A DNA stretch of 49,637 nt. Source: Pseudoxanthomonas mexicana (GTDB lineage: Bacteria > Pseudomonadota > Gammaproteobacteria > Xanthomonadales > Xanthomonadaceae). The notes under the pieces are model-generated. The model ran no database searches, had not been told where the DNA came from, and saw nothing but the letters and a program-made list of their open reading frames with translations. The stretch lies in the NCBI RefSeq assembly GCF_001556105.1, contig NZ_LSIF01000019.1, positions 1 to 49,637 of the forward strand, given 5' to 3'. Position numbers and translations under genes: made by a program. Positions 39,799 to 48,400 of the stretch are shown piece by piece. The stretch's first letter is position 1. Every line of letters starts with the position of its first letter.

Positions 39799-41586
39799 AT
39801 GTCCGCTTTGAATCTCCGCACCGCCGCCCTGCTGCTCGCCTGCGCTCCGCTGCACGCGCTTGCCTTCGCTCCCTCCGACGCCGACCAGCGCTTCCAGGCG
39901 CTGTACGAGAAGGAGTGGAAGTGGCGGCAGGAGCAGACCGGCCAGGCCGACGAGGACGCCGACACCAGCGGCGACAAGCGCCGCTTGCCGGATGTCAGCG
40001 CCGACGCACAACTAGCGCGGCTACAGGTGTGGGAGCAGGTGCTGAAGGACCTCGACGGCCTCGATGCGACGGCGCTGTCGCCGGAGAACCGCATGAACCT
40101 GGCGATCTATCGCCCGCAGGTGGAGAACCTGGCCGACAAGGTCCGCCTGCGCGCTTACGAGATGCCGTTCAATTCGGATTCGTCGTTCTGGTCGAACCTG
40201 TCGTTCATGGCGCGCCGGCCGATGAAGACGGCGAACGACTACCGCGCTTACGCCGCGCGGTTGCGCGATGTGCCACGCCATTTCGACCAGCACATCACCA
40301 ACATGCGCAGCGGCCTGAAGCGCGGCTTCACCGTGCCGCGTGCGGTGCTGGATGGCCGTGATGTATCGATCGCCGCGGTGGCCGACCTGAAGGACCCCGA
40401 GCAGTCCGCGTTCTACGCGCCGTACAGGAAGATGCCCGCCGGCATCCCGGCCGCCGAGCAGGAGGCGCTGCGCAAGGACGTCCGCGACGCGATCAGCCAG
40501 CAGGTGGTGCCGGCGTTCGGCACGCTGCTGACCTTCTTCCGCAGCGAGTACGTGCCGCAGGCGCGCACCACGCTGGCCGCGGAAGCGATGCCCGGCGGCA
40601 AGGCGTTCTACGCGCAGCAGATCCGCGAATACACCACGCTCGACCTCAGCGCCGAGCAGATCCACCAGATCGGCCTGAAGGAAGTGGCGCGCATCCAGGC
40701 CGAGATGCGGGAGGTCATCACGCAGACCGGCTTCAAGGGCCGGACTCCAGACAGCACGTTCGCCGAGTTCCTGGCCTTCCTGCGCACCGATCCGCAGTTC
40801 TACGCCAAGACGCCGCAGCAACTGCTCGACCGCGCCGCGTGGATCTCCAAGCGCGTGGACGGCGAGGTCGGCAAGGTCATCGGCACGTTGCCGCGCGGGC
40901 GCTTCACCATCGTCGAGGTGCCGGCCGACATCGCGCCGTTCTGGACCGCCGGTCGCGGCGGCCTGGGCACCTACTGGCTGAACACCTACGACCTGCCCTC
41001 GCGCCCGCTGTACAACCTGCCGGCGCTGACCCTGCACGAATCCTCGCCCGGCCACTCGCTGCAGGCCGCGCTGGCGCAGGAACAGGGCGAACAGCCCGCC
41101 TTCCGCCGCGAGAACTACATCTCCGCCTATGGCGAAGGCTGGGCGCTGTACACCGAGAAGCTGGGCAAGGAGATGGGCATCTACGAGACGCCGTACGAGG
41201 ACTTCGGCCGGCTGACCTACGAGATGTGGCGCGCGACCCGCCTGGTCATCGACACCGGCGTGCACCACAAGGGCTGGACCCGCGACCAGGCCCTGGCCTA
41301 CCTGCGCGACCACACCGCCCTGTCCGAACACGAGGTCACCACCGAGGTCGACCGCTACATCTCCTGGCCGGCCCAGGCGCTGAGCTACAAGCTGGGCGAG
41401 ATCGCCATCGTCCGCCTGCGCGGCGAGGCCGAGCAGGCGCTGGGGCCGAAGTTCGACGTGAAGGCCTTCCACGACGCCGTGTTGAAACAGGGCTCGGTGA
41501 CCCTGCCGGTGCTGGAAAGCCAGATCCGCGCCTTTATCACGGAGAGCAAGGCCGGGCCGGCCAAGCCGGCGACGGCCGCGCCGTGA
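39799..41586 (+). CDS. Exported DUF885-family metallopeptidase
   Basis: This 595-residue protein has a signal peptide (MSALNLRTAALLLACAPLHALA) and a long helical domain of the DUF885 family. The catalytic segment is LTLHESSPGHSLQ (His413), fitting the H-E-x-x-P-G-H zinc motif, followed by SAYGEGWALYTEKLG, which supplies the third zinc-binding glutamate. GTYWLNTYDLPSRPLYNLPAL is another family landmark. Similar proteins are periplasmic peptidases of unknown specificity, abundant in xanthomonads. It is a single gene flanked by repeat elements. Confidence 0.9.
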   Translation: MSALNLRTAALLLACAPLHALAFAPSDADQRFQALYEKEWKWRQEQTGQADEDADTSGDKRRLPDVSADAQLARLQVWEQVLKDLDGLDATALSPENRMNLAIYRPQVENLADKVRLRAYEMPFNSDSSFWSNLSFMARRPMKTANDYRAYAARLRDVPRHFDQHITNMRSGLKRGFTVPRAVLDGRDVSIAAVADLKDPEQSAFYAPYRKMPAGIPAAEQEALRKDVRDAISQQVVPAFGTLLTFFRSEYVPQARTTLAAEAMPGGKAFYAQQIREYTTLDLSAEQIHQIGLKEVARIQAEMREVITQTGFKGRTPDSTFAEFLAFLRTDPQFYAKTPQQLLDRAAWISKRVDGEVGKVIGTLPRGRFTIVEVPADIAPFWTAGRGGLGTYWLNTYDLPSRPLYNLPALTLHESSPGHSLQAALAQEQGEQPAFRRENYISAYGEGWALYTEKLGKEMGIYETPYEDFGRLTYEMWRATRLVIDTGVHHKGWTRDQALAYLRDHTALSEHEVTTEVDRYISWPAQALSYKLGEIAIVRLRGEAEQALGPKFDVKAFHDAVLKQGSVTLPVLESQIRAFITESKAGPAKPATAAP

Positions 41587-41594
41587 CCCCGTAG

Positions 41595-41697
41595 GGTGGG
41601 CCTCGGCCCACCTTGCCCGTCCGGCCCTCCGGTCCCCGAAACGCCGCGATGTCGGGCCAAGGCCCGACCCACGCCACGGGGTGGGCATTGGCCCAAC
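41595..41697. repeat. Cluster of three GTGGGCC-type palindromes
   Basis: GGTGGGCC-TC-GGCCCACC (41595-41612) and GTCGGGCC-AA-GGCCCGAC (41651-41668) are perfect 8-bp stems; a third imperfect copy reads GTGGGC-ATT-GGCCCAA (about 41681-41696). They look like a second family of dispersed REP elements, with alternate loops and altered arm sequence, in 103 bases. Confidence 0.75.
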
Positions 41698-41741
41698 GCG
41701 TCGCCGGCCCGGCGATCTGGCGCCCGGCCCGCCCTAAGTGC

Positions 41742-41770
41742 TTGCAGGGCAAGGGAAACCTCGGCATAAT
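41742..41770 (+). promoter_or_regulatory. rpmB promoter
   Basis: TTGCAG (41742-41747), a 17-base spacer and CATAAT (41765-41770) form the best sigma-70-type promoter in the window. It should start transcription near 41777, giving a leader of about 165 bases before rpmB. Confidence 0.65.
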
Positions 41771-41785
41771 CGCCGGCTCGCTGCG

Positions 41786-41826
41786 TCCGGCATGACCGGA
41801 TCTGCGGCCGGAAGCGCGATTCCGGC
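41786..41826 (+). promoter_or_regulatory. Two hairpins in the rpmB leader
   Basis: TCCGG-N5-CCGGA (41786-41800) is followed directly by GCCGGAA-N6-TTCCGGC (41807-41826). Together they lie at the 5' end of the predicted rpmBG mRNA. They may protect the 5' end or act in control of these ribosomal protein genes. Confidence 0.4.
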
Positions 41827-41942
41827 TTGTGTCAGCAGCGGTTTTCCTGCCGTATCGCGTGGTGTCCGACCTGTCCGCAGGCCGTACGCCGGGCCGCCGT
41901 TTCCCGGGCTACGGGCGACACAATCTATCTATCGAGGTGCGT

Positions 41943-42179
41943 ATGTCCCGCGTATGCCAAGTGACCGGCAAGCGTGTGATGACGGGTAACAACGTCAGCC
42001 ACGCCAACAACAAGACCCGTCGTCGTTTCCTGCCCAACCTGCATGAGCGTCGCTTCTGGGTCGCCAGCGAGAACCGCTGGATCAAGCTGAAAGTTTCCGC
42101 GCACGCGCTGCGCACCATCGACAAGAACGGCATCGACTCCGTCCTGGCCGAGCTGCGTGCGCGCGGCGAGAAGATCTGA
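41943..42179 (+). CDS. rpmB: 50S ribosomal protein L28
   Basis: This 78-residue protein is complete: [20 protein letters not shown] at the start, [17 protein letters not shown] in the middle and the family C terminus ending in RGEKI. Only one cysteine is present, so it is the zinc-free (C-minus) form. CGAGGTG ends a few bases before the ATG. It is followed after 13 bases by rpmG, the classical rpmBG pair. Confidence 0.97.
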   Translation: MSRVCQVTGKRVMTGNNVSHANNKTRRRFLPNLHERRFWVASENRWIKLKVSAHALRTIDKNGIDSVLAELRARGEKI

Positions 42180-42192
42180 GGAGTAACCGACC

Positions 42193-42357
42193 ATGGCATC
42201 CAAGCGCGACAAGATCCGTCTGATCTCCTCGGCCAACACCGGCCACTTCTACACGACGGACAAGAACAAGAAGAACACCCCGGGCAAGATGGAAATCAAG
42301 AAGTACGACCCGGTCGTGCGCAAGCACGTGATCTACAAGGAAGGCAAGATCAAGTGA
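42193..42357 (+). CDS. rpmG: 50S ribosomal protein L33
   Basis: This 54-residue L33 starts with [20 protein letters not shown] and ends with VIYKEGKIK. It has no cysteines, so it is the zinc-independent form. GAGGAGTAA at the rpmB stop acts as its ribosome site. A strong terminator follows. Confidence 0.97.
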   Translation: MASKRDKIRLISSANTGHFYTTDKNKKNTPGKMEIKKYDPVVRKHVIYKEGKIK

Positions 42358-42390
42358 GCCTGGGGCGAAAGCCCGGCCCACCGCCTCCAG

Positions 42391-42420
42391 AAAACCCCGC
42401 TTCGGCGGGGTTTTTCTTTT
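42391..42420 (+). terminator. Rho-independent terminator of rpmBG
   Basis: AAAACCCCGC-TTCG-GCGGGGTTTT forms a perfect 10-bp stem with the stable TTCG tetraloop, followed by TCTTTTTT. Confidence 0.93.
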
Positions 42421-42444
42421 TTGCTCCGACCACGCGGAAAAGCT

Positions 42445-42493
42445 GCCCCTCATCCGCCCTTCGGGCACCTTCTCCCCGCATGCGGGGAGAAGG
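42445..42493. repeat. Dispersed repeat with 26-bp perfect palindrome
   Basis: The unit starts GCCCCTCATCCGCCCTTCGG and ends with a perfect palindrome whose arms are CCTTCTCCCCGCA (42468-42480) and its complement (42481-42493). This sequence type is common in intergenic regions of many proteobacteria. It lies between the rpmG terminator and the cardiolipin synthase gene. Confidence 0.75.
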
Positions 42494-42566
42494 AACCGCT
42501 ACTCGGGTTTTCTTTGCCCGCCCGCACCAGCAGAATCAGGCCATCCCCCTCGGACGGATGCGCCGC

Positions 42567-43976
42567 ATGGACTGGTCCTTCGGCACCGCGCTGCTGATCG
42601 TCGACTGGCTGATCCGGCTGGCCGCGCTGTGGTGGATTCCCAGCCGGACCACGCCGGCCGCCGCGCGCAGCTGGCTGCTGCTGGTCGGTTTCGTGCCGCT
42701 GCTCGGCCTGCCGTTGTACCTGCTGCTCGGCCATCCGTGGTTGTCGCGCGAACGCATCGAGCGGCAGGCGCGCGCGTCGGATGTGATCCGCGAAGAACAG
42801 CGCCCGCTCAGCGCCCTGCGCTGGACGCCGCGCGACGGCGCCGCCGCCGAGATGGCGCCGCTGATCGAACGCCAGGGCGCCTTCATGCCCACGCACGGCA
42901 ATACCGTGGCGTTGCTCGACGATTACGACGCCTCGCTGCGCGCACTGCTCGACGATATCGACGGCGCCACGCAGCAGGTCCACCTGCTGTATTACCTGAT
43001 GTTCGACGATGCCGTAGGCGAGGCCGTCACTGCCGCGCTCTCCCGCGCCGTCGCCCGCGGTGTCGCATGCCGGATGTTGCTGGATGCGGTCGGTGCCAAG
43101 CGTGGCCTGCGCGCCTACGCCCCGCGCCTGCGCGCGGCCGGCGTCCAGGTGTATGCGATGCTGCCCGGCGGCCTGCAGTGGCGGCGCAGCGGGCGCATGG
43201 ACCTGCGCAACCACCGCAAGATCGCCGTGATCGACAACGGCATCGGCTACGTCGGGTCGCAGAACCTGGCCGACGCCGTGTTCGTGCCCGGCCATCCGAA
43301 CCGCGAACTGGTCGCGCGCGTACAGGGACCGGTGGTGGCGCATCTGGAAGGCGTGTTCGCGAGCGACTGGTACATCGAAACCGGGGAGCGCCTCGACGTG
43401 CAACCCGACCTCCAGGTACAGCCGCAGGATGTCGCCACGCAGCTGCTGCCCAGCGGACCGGCGTATCCGTTCGAGAACGCACGCGATACCGTCAACGCAC
43501 TGGTCCATCTCGCCCGCCGGAGCGTGGTGCTGACCACGCCCTACTTCGTCCCGGACGACGCCACGCTCAGTGCGCTGAGGATCGCCGCGCTGTCCGGCGT
43601 GGACGTGCAACTGGTGCTGTCGGCCACCAACAACCAGCCGCTGACCGCGTGGGCGCAGCAGTCGTATTACGAGGAACTGTTGGCCTGCGGGGTGAAGATC
43701 GCGCTGTACCGGCCGCACTTCCTGCATGCCAAGCACCTGACGGTGGACGACGACATCGCCCTGGTCGGTTCGATCAACCTGGACATCCGTTCGTTCGCGC
43801 TCAACGCGGAGATCGGCCTGGTCTGCTACGACGCCGATGTCGTCGCGCGGATCCGCGCGATCGAGGCAGATTATCTCGCGCATGCCGACGACGTCGACCG
43901 CGACCGCTGGCGACAGCGGCCGGGCTGGCAGCGCAGCCGCGAAGGCATCGCTCGCCTCGCGGACTCGCTGATGTAA
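42567..43976 (+). CDS. cls: Cardiolipin synthase (phospholipase D family)
   Basis: This 469-residue membrane enzyme joins phospholipids into cardiolipin. Two N-terminal membrane helices (about residues 6-23 and 32-51) precede two HKD motifs: HRKIAVID (His216) with GSQNLAD, and HAKHLTVD (His387) with GSINLDIRSF. The order and length match ClsA-type enzymes. ATG at 42558 is an alternative start nine bases earlier; GGACGG is better spaced for 42567. Confidence 0.92.
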   Translation: MDWSFGTALLIVDWLIRLAALWWIPSRTTPAAARSWLLLVGFVPLLGLPLYLLLGHPWLSRERIERQARASDVIREEQRPLSALRWTPRDGAAAEMAPLIERQGAFMPTHGNTVALLDDYDASLRALLDDIDGATQQVHLLYYLMFDDAVGEAVTAALSRAVARGVACRMLLDAVGAKRGLRAYAPRLRAAGVQVYAMLPGGLQWRRSGRMDLRNHRKIAVIDNGIGYVGSQNLADAVFVPGHPNRELVARVQGPVVAHLEGVFASDWYIETGERLDVQPDLQVQPQDVATQLLPSGPAYPFENARDTVNALVHLARRSVVLTTPYFVPDDATLSALRIAALSGVDVQLVLSATNNQPLTAWAQQSYYEELLACGVKIALYRPHFLHAKHLTVDDDIALVGSINLDIRSFALNAEIGLVCYDADVVARIRAIEADYLAHADDVDRDRWRQRPGWQRSREGIARLADSLM

Positions 43977-44013
43977 CGACGCCGTGCCGCAGGAGCGCCG
44001 CGGCCCGTTCGCC

Positions 44014-44019
44014 TACAAT
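44014..44019 (+). promoter_or_regulatory. -10 box of a leaderless promoter for the FAD/NAD(P)-binding protein
   Basis: TACAAT is followed by GGCGGC and the ATG at 44026, the same six-base spacing as at polA, uvrD and xth. Confidence 0.5.
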
Positions 44020-44025
44020 GGCGGC

Positions 44026-45423
44026 ATGACTGCCGCGACCGACATGCCCCTGCCGCCCTGCGACCTCGCGATCATCGGCGGCGGCGCCGGCGGCGTGCTC
44101 GCGGCGATGCAGGCACTGCGCCTGGCCACCACGCCATTGCGCATCGTGATGATCGAGCCGCGTGAGGTGCTGGCGCAGGGCGTGGCCTATGCGACCACCT
44201 ACGGCGAACACGTCCTCAACGTGCCTGCAGGCCGCATGAGCGCCTTCGACGACCGCCCTGCGGATTTCCTCGATTACGTCGTCGCCACCACACCGCCGGA
44301 TGGCCCGGACCGCGAGACGCTGGCGCACGCCTTCATTGCGCGCCGCCGCTACGGCGACTACCTGCGCACGCGCCTGCAGGAAACCATCGCCGCCAGCCCG
44401 GCCTCGCTGCAGATCGTGCAGGACAGCGTGCCCGAACTCGATGCGCGCGACGACGGTGCGACGCTGCACCTGGCCGCGCACGGACCGCTCGAGGCCGCCG
44501 GCGTGGTGCTCGCGGTCGGCAATACGCCGAAGCCGCTGCCGGCGCGCGGCGCACCGCAGCTGCCCGAAGGCCGCTCGCTGGCGGCCTGGGATTTCGACGC
44601 GGTGAAGGCGATCCCGACCGACGCCGAGCTCTGCATCATCGGTTCCGGCCTGAGCATGGTGGATACCGTGCTCAGCCTGGCCGACAACGGCCACACCGGC
44701 GCGATCCACGTGCTGTCGCGCCATGCCCTGCTGCCGTTGCCGCATTGCCATGGCGCCGCAGCGACCTTCGATCCTGCGCCGCTGCAGGCGATGGACCTGC
44801 GCGCGCGCATGCGCTTCCTGCGCGTGGCGGCGAAGCAGGCCGTCGCCGATGGCCTGCCGTGGCAAGCGGCGATGGAACGCATCCGTCCGCACGGCCAGGC
44901 GCTGTGGCAGTCGCTGTCGCTGCCCGACCAGCGCCGCTTCCTGCGCCACGTGGTGCGCCAGTGGGACGTGCACCGTCACCGCATCGCGCCGGAGGTGCAC
45001 GCCATGCTGCAGGCCCTGCTCGACCGCGGCCAGCTGCGCCTGCACCGCGGCCGCCTGGATACGGTGATGAACGAGGGCCGCCGCCTGCGCGTGACCACGC
45101 ATACCCGCGACGGTCGCACCGACGAGTTCGACGTCGACTACGTGGTCAACGCCACCGGCGTGGAAATGCGCGCGCAGACCATGCGCAATCCGCTGCTGCA
45201 CGACGTGCTGGGCAAGGGCCACGCACAGCCGGGACCGCACGGCATCGGCCTGAAGGCCGCGCGCGATGGCCGCATGGTCGACGCCGACGGCAACCCGCAG
45301 CCGCGCGTGTTCATCCTCGGCAGCCTGCGCATCGGCTGCGTGTGGGAAAGCATCGCCATCCCCGAGCTGCGCGGGCAGGCCGAGACCGCCGTGCGCGAAC
45401 TGCTGGCGGTTCCCGCACCCTGA
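44026..45423 (+). CDS. FAD/NAD(P)-binding oxidoreductase-like protein
   Basis: This 465-residue flavoprotein starts with CDLAIIGGGAGGVLAAMQAL, a good dinucleotide-binding G-x-G-x-x-G fold. It continues with VAYATTYGEHVLNVPAGRMSAF, the conserved region of the FAD-binding (PF13454) family, and has a second nucleotide-binding segment at CIIGSGLSMVDTVLSL. VNATGVEM near the C terminus is a typical flavin-enzyme ATG motif. Family members are often listed as hydroxylase- or amine-oxidase-like; no substrate can be proposed. It is monocistronic between cardiolipin synthase and the hybrid sensor. Confidence 0.85.
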   Translation: MTAATDMPLPPCDLAIIGGGAGGVLAAMQALRLATTPLRIVMIEPREVLAQGVAYATTYGEHVLNVPAGRMSAFDDRPADFLDYVVATTPPDGPDRETLAHAFIARRRYGDYLRTRLQETIAASPASLQIVQDSVPELDARDDGATLHLAAHGPLEAAGVVLAVGNTPKPLPARGAPQLPEGRSLAAWDFDAVKAIPTDAELCIIGSGLSMVDTVLSLADNGHTGAIHVLSRHALLPLPHCHGAAATFDPAPLQAMDLRARMRFLRVAAKQAVADGLPWQAAMERIRPHGQALWQSLSLPDQRRFLRHVVRQWDVHRHRIAPEVHAMLQALLDRGQLRLHRGRLDTVMNEGRRLRVTTHTRDGRTDEFDVDYVVNATGVEMRAQTMRNPLLHDVLGKGHAQPGPHGIGLKAARDGRMVDADGNPQPRVFILGSLRIGCVWESIAIPELRGQAETAVRELLAVPAP

Positions 45424-45486
45424 CCCGCGGCCGCGGCATGCGCCAGCCGGTACACTCGACAGCGTTCTGAGCGCCGGGAGAGGGCG

Positions 45487-48400
45487 TTGGTTTCGAGCTG
45501 GATCCTGCTGTTGGTGTCGGTCGGCTATGCCGCGCTGCTGTTCGGCGTGGCGTGGTGGGGCGACCGCCGCCCGATGTACCCCGACCGCCCCTGGCTTCGC
45601 CCGGTCGTCTACAGCCTGGCGCTGGCGGTGTACTGCTCGTCGTGGACGTTCTACGGCGCGGTCGGCAGCGCGGTGCGCAATGGCCTCGGTTACCTGCCGA
45701 TCTACCTCGGCCCGGTCCTGCTGCTGCTGTTCGGCTGGCGCATCATCGAACGGCTGGCATTGATCGCCCGCAGTGAGAACACGGTCTCCATCGCGGACTT
45801 CATTTCCTCGCGCTACGGCCGTTCGCGCCGGCTGGCCGCCCTGGTCACGGTGATCGCGCTGATCGGCGTGGTGCCGTATCTCGCGCTGCAGTACAAGGCC
45901 GTGGCAATGAGCCTCAGTGTGCTGAGCGGCGAAGGTGGCGACAGCCCGCATGGCTTCTTCACCGATCCCGCGTTGTACGTCGCGCTGCTGATGGCGCTGT
46001 TCGCCGCGCTCTTCGGCACGCGCCAGGTCGACGCCACCGAGCACCACCACGGCATGATGCTGGCGATCTCGCTGGAGTCGGTGGTCAAGCTGGTGGCCAT
46101 GATCGCGGTGGGCGTGTTCGCCTACCTGTGGCTGGACGACAACGCCTTCCGCGTCACCGATTCCGCGCGCACGCTGTTCGAAAATGCGCCGCCGGTCGGC
46201 TTCATCGCGCAGACATTGCTCGGCTTCCTGGCGATCGTGTGCCTGCCGCGCCAGTTCCACGTGGCGGTGGTGGAATGCAGCGACGTCGGCGATATCCGCA
46301 AGGCGCGCTGGCTGTTCGGCGGCTACCTGGTGCTGTTCTCGCTGATGGTGATCCCGGTGGCCGCCGCCGGTGCGGCGCTGTTCGGCGGCACCAGCGTGGC
46401 CGACGACAGCTACGTGCTCGCGCTGCCGCTGGCGGAAGGTCGCACCGCGCTGGCGATCATCGCCTACGTCGGCGGCTTCTCCGCCGCCACCGGCATGGTG
46501 ATCGTGGCGAGCATCGCGCTGGCCACGATGGTCAGCAACGACCTGATCATGCCGGTCCTGTTGCGCCGCGGCTGGGCGGACCACCATGCCGAAGCCGACG
46601 TCGCTTCGCGCGTGCTGTGGATCCGCCGCGTGGCGATCCTGCTGCTGGCGCTGACGGCGTACTCGTACTACCGCAGCAGCAGCAACGACAGCACGCTGGC
46701 GTCGTACGGCCTGATGGCATTCGCCGCGGTCGCGCAATTCGCACCCGGCCTGATCGGTGGCCTGTACTGGCGCGGCGCCAGCCGGCGCGGCGTGGAGGTC
46801 GGCATGGTGCTCGGCTTCGCCACCTGGATCTACACGCTGCTGCTGCCGACGATGACGCAGGCCGGCTGGTTCGACCTGCTGTGGCTGCATGACGGCCCGT
46901 TCGGCATCCGCTGGCTGCGCCCGCAGCAGCTGTTCGGCCTGAGCGGCTGGGACACGCTGACGCACGGCACGTTCTGGTCGCTGCTGGTCAACACGGGCGC
47001 GATGATGATCGTCTCGGCACGCTCGCGTCCCGGCGTCGACGAACGCCTGCGCGCCGCGCCCTTCCTCGATCCCTATGCGCAGCGTCCCGCACTGGTCGCC
47101 GGCGAATGGCCGGGCAGCGTGCGCGTGGGCGACCTGCGTACGCTGGCCGAGCGCGTGGTCGGCGAGCGCCACGCGCGCCGTGCGTTCGCCGAGCAGGCGC
47201 AGCTGCTCGAACGCGAATTCCAGCCCCATGCGCCGGCCGACCGGGCGTGGGTCCAGTTCACCGAGCGCCTGCTCGCCGCCGCGATCGGTGCGGCCTCCGC
47301 GCGCATCGTGCTGACCAGCGTGCTGCGCGGCTCGGGCATGGAGCTGGGCGAAGTGGTCGCGGTGCTCGACCAGGCGGGCCAAGAGCTGCGCTTCAACCGC
47401 GAGATCCTGTCGACCACGCTGGAGAACATCAGCGCCGGCGTCAGCGTGGTGGATCCGGACATGCGCCTGGTGGCATGGAACCGGCGCTACCAGCAGATGT
47501 TCGGCTATCCGGACGGCATGCTGTACGTGGGACGTCCGGTCGCCGATCTTATCCGCTACAACGCCGAGCGTGGCGAACTCGGCGACGGCGACATCGACGC
47601 ACAGATCAACAAGCGCATCCGCTATATGCGCGCCGGTTCGCCGCATATCTTCGAACGCGTGCGTCCCGACGGCCAGGTGATCGAAATGCGCGGGCAACCG
47701 CTGCCCGGCGGCGGCTATGTCACCAGTTACAACGACATCACCGATTTCAAGCATGCCGAAGCGTTGCTGCTGGAAACCAACGAAACGCTGGAACAGCGCG
47801 TCGCCGAACGCAGCGAAGCCGCCGAGCACGCGCAGCAGTCACGCACGCGCTTTCTCGCGGCAATCAGCCACGACGTGCTGCAACCGCTCAACGCGGCGCG
47901 CCTGTTCGTCAGCGCACTGCGCGACAGTGAACAGGGCGGCGATCCGCAGGCACAGGAACGCCAGCACCTGGCCGAGCGCGTCGATGCGTCGCTGCGCGCC
48001 GCCGAGGAACTGCTGGATGGCCTGCTGGACGTGTCACGCCTGGATGCCGGCGGCCTGCACACGCAGATCACCGATTTCGACGCCGGCGAACTGCTGCGCG
48101 AGCTCGCCGCGCAGTACGCGCCCGTGGCGGCCGGCCGCGGCCTGAAGCTGCACGTGCACGCACGCGCGATCCCGGTACGCAGCGACCGCCGCCTGCTGCG
48201 CCGCGTGCTGCAGAACTTCCTCGCCAACGCACTGCGATACACGCGCGAGGGCCGCATCGTGATCGGCATGCGTGTACAGGGCGAGCGAGTGGCGCTGCAG
48301 GTGTGGGACACCGGCCCGGGTATTCCCGAAAACCACATGCGGCAGATCTACAACGAGTTCCACCGCTACCAGCAGCCGTTCGACTGGGGCGAGCGCGGCC

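Larger units (their letters stand above)
41587..41942. other. 356-base gap with repeats, rpmB promoter and long leader
   Basis: There is no gene here. The first half (41595-41697) is a cluster of palindromes, 41742-41770 is a good sigma-70-type promoter, and from about 41777 to 41942 runs an unusually long untranslated leader of rpmB. Short frames in it have no family features. Confidence 0.7.

Noticed and set aside
43801..47829. 1342-codon minus-strand frame opposite cls, the FAD protein and the hybrid kinase
   Set aside because: It covers parts of three well-supported plus-strand genes and consists of low-complexity His/Gln/Arg-rich sequence with no family match.
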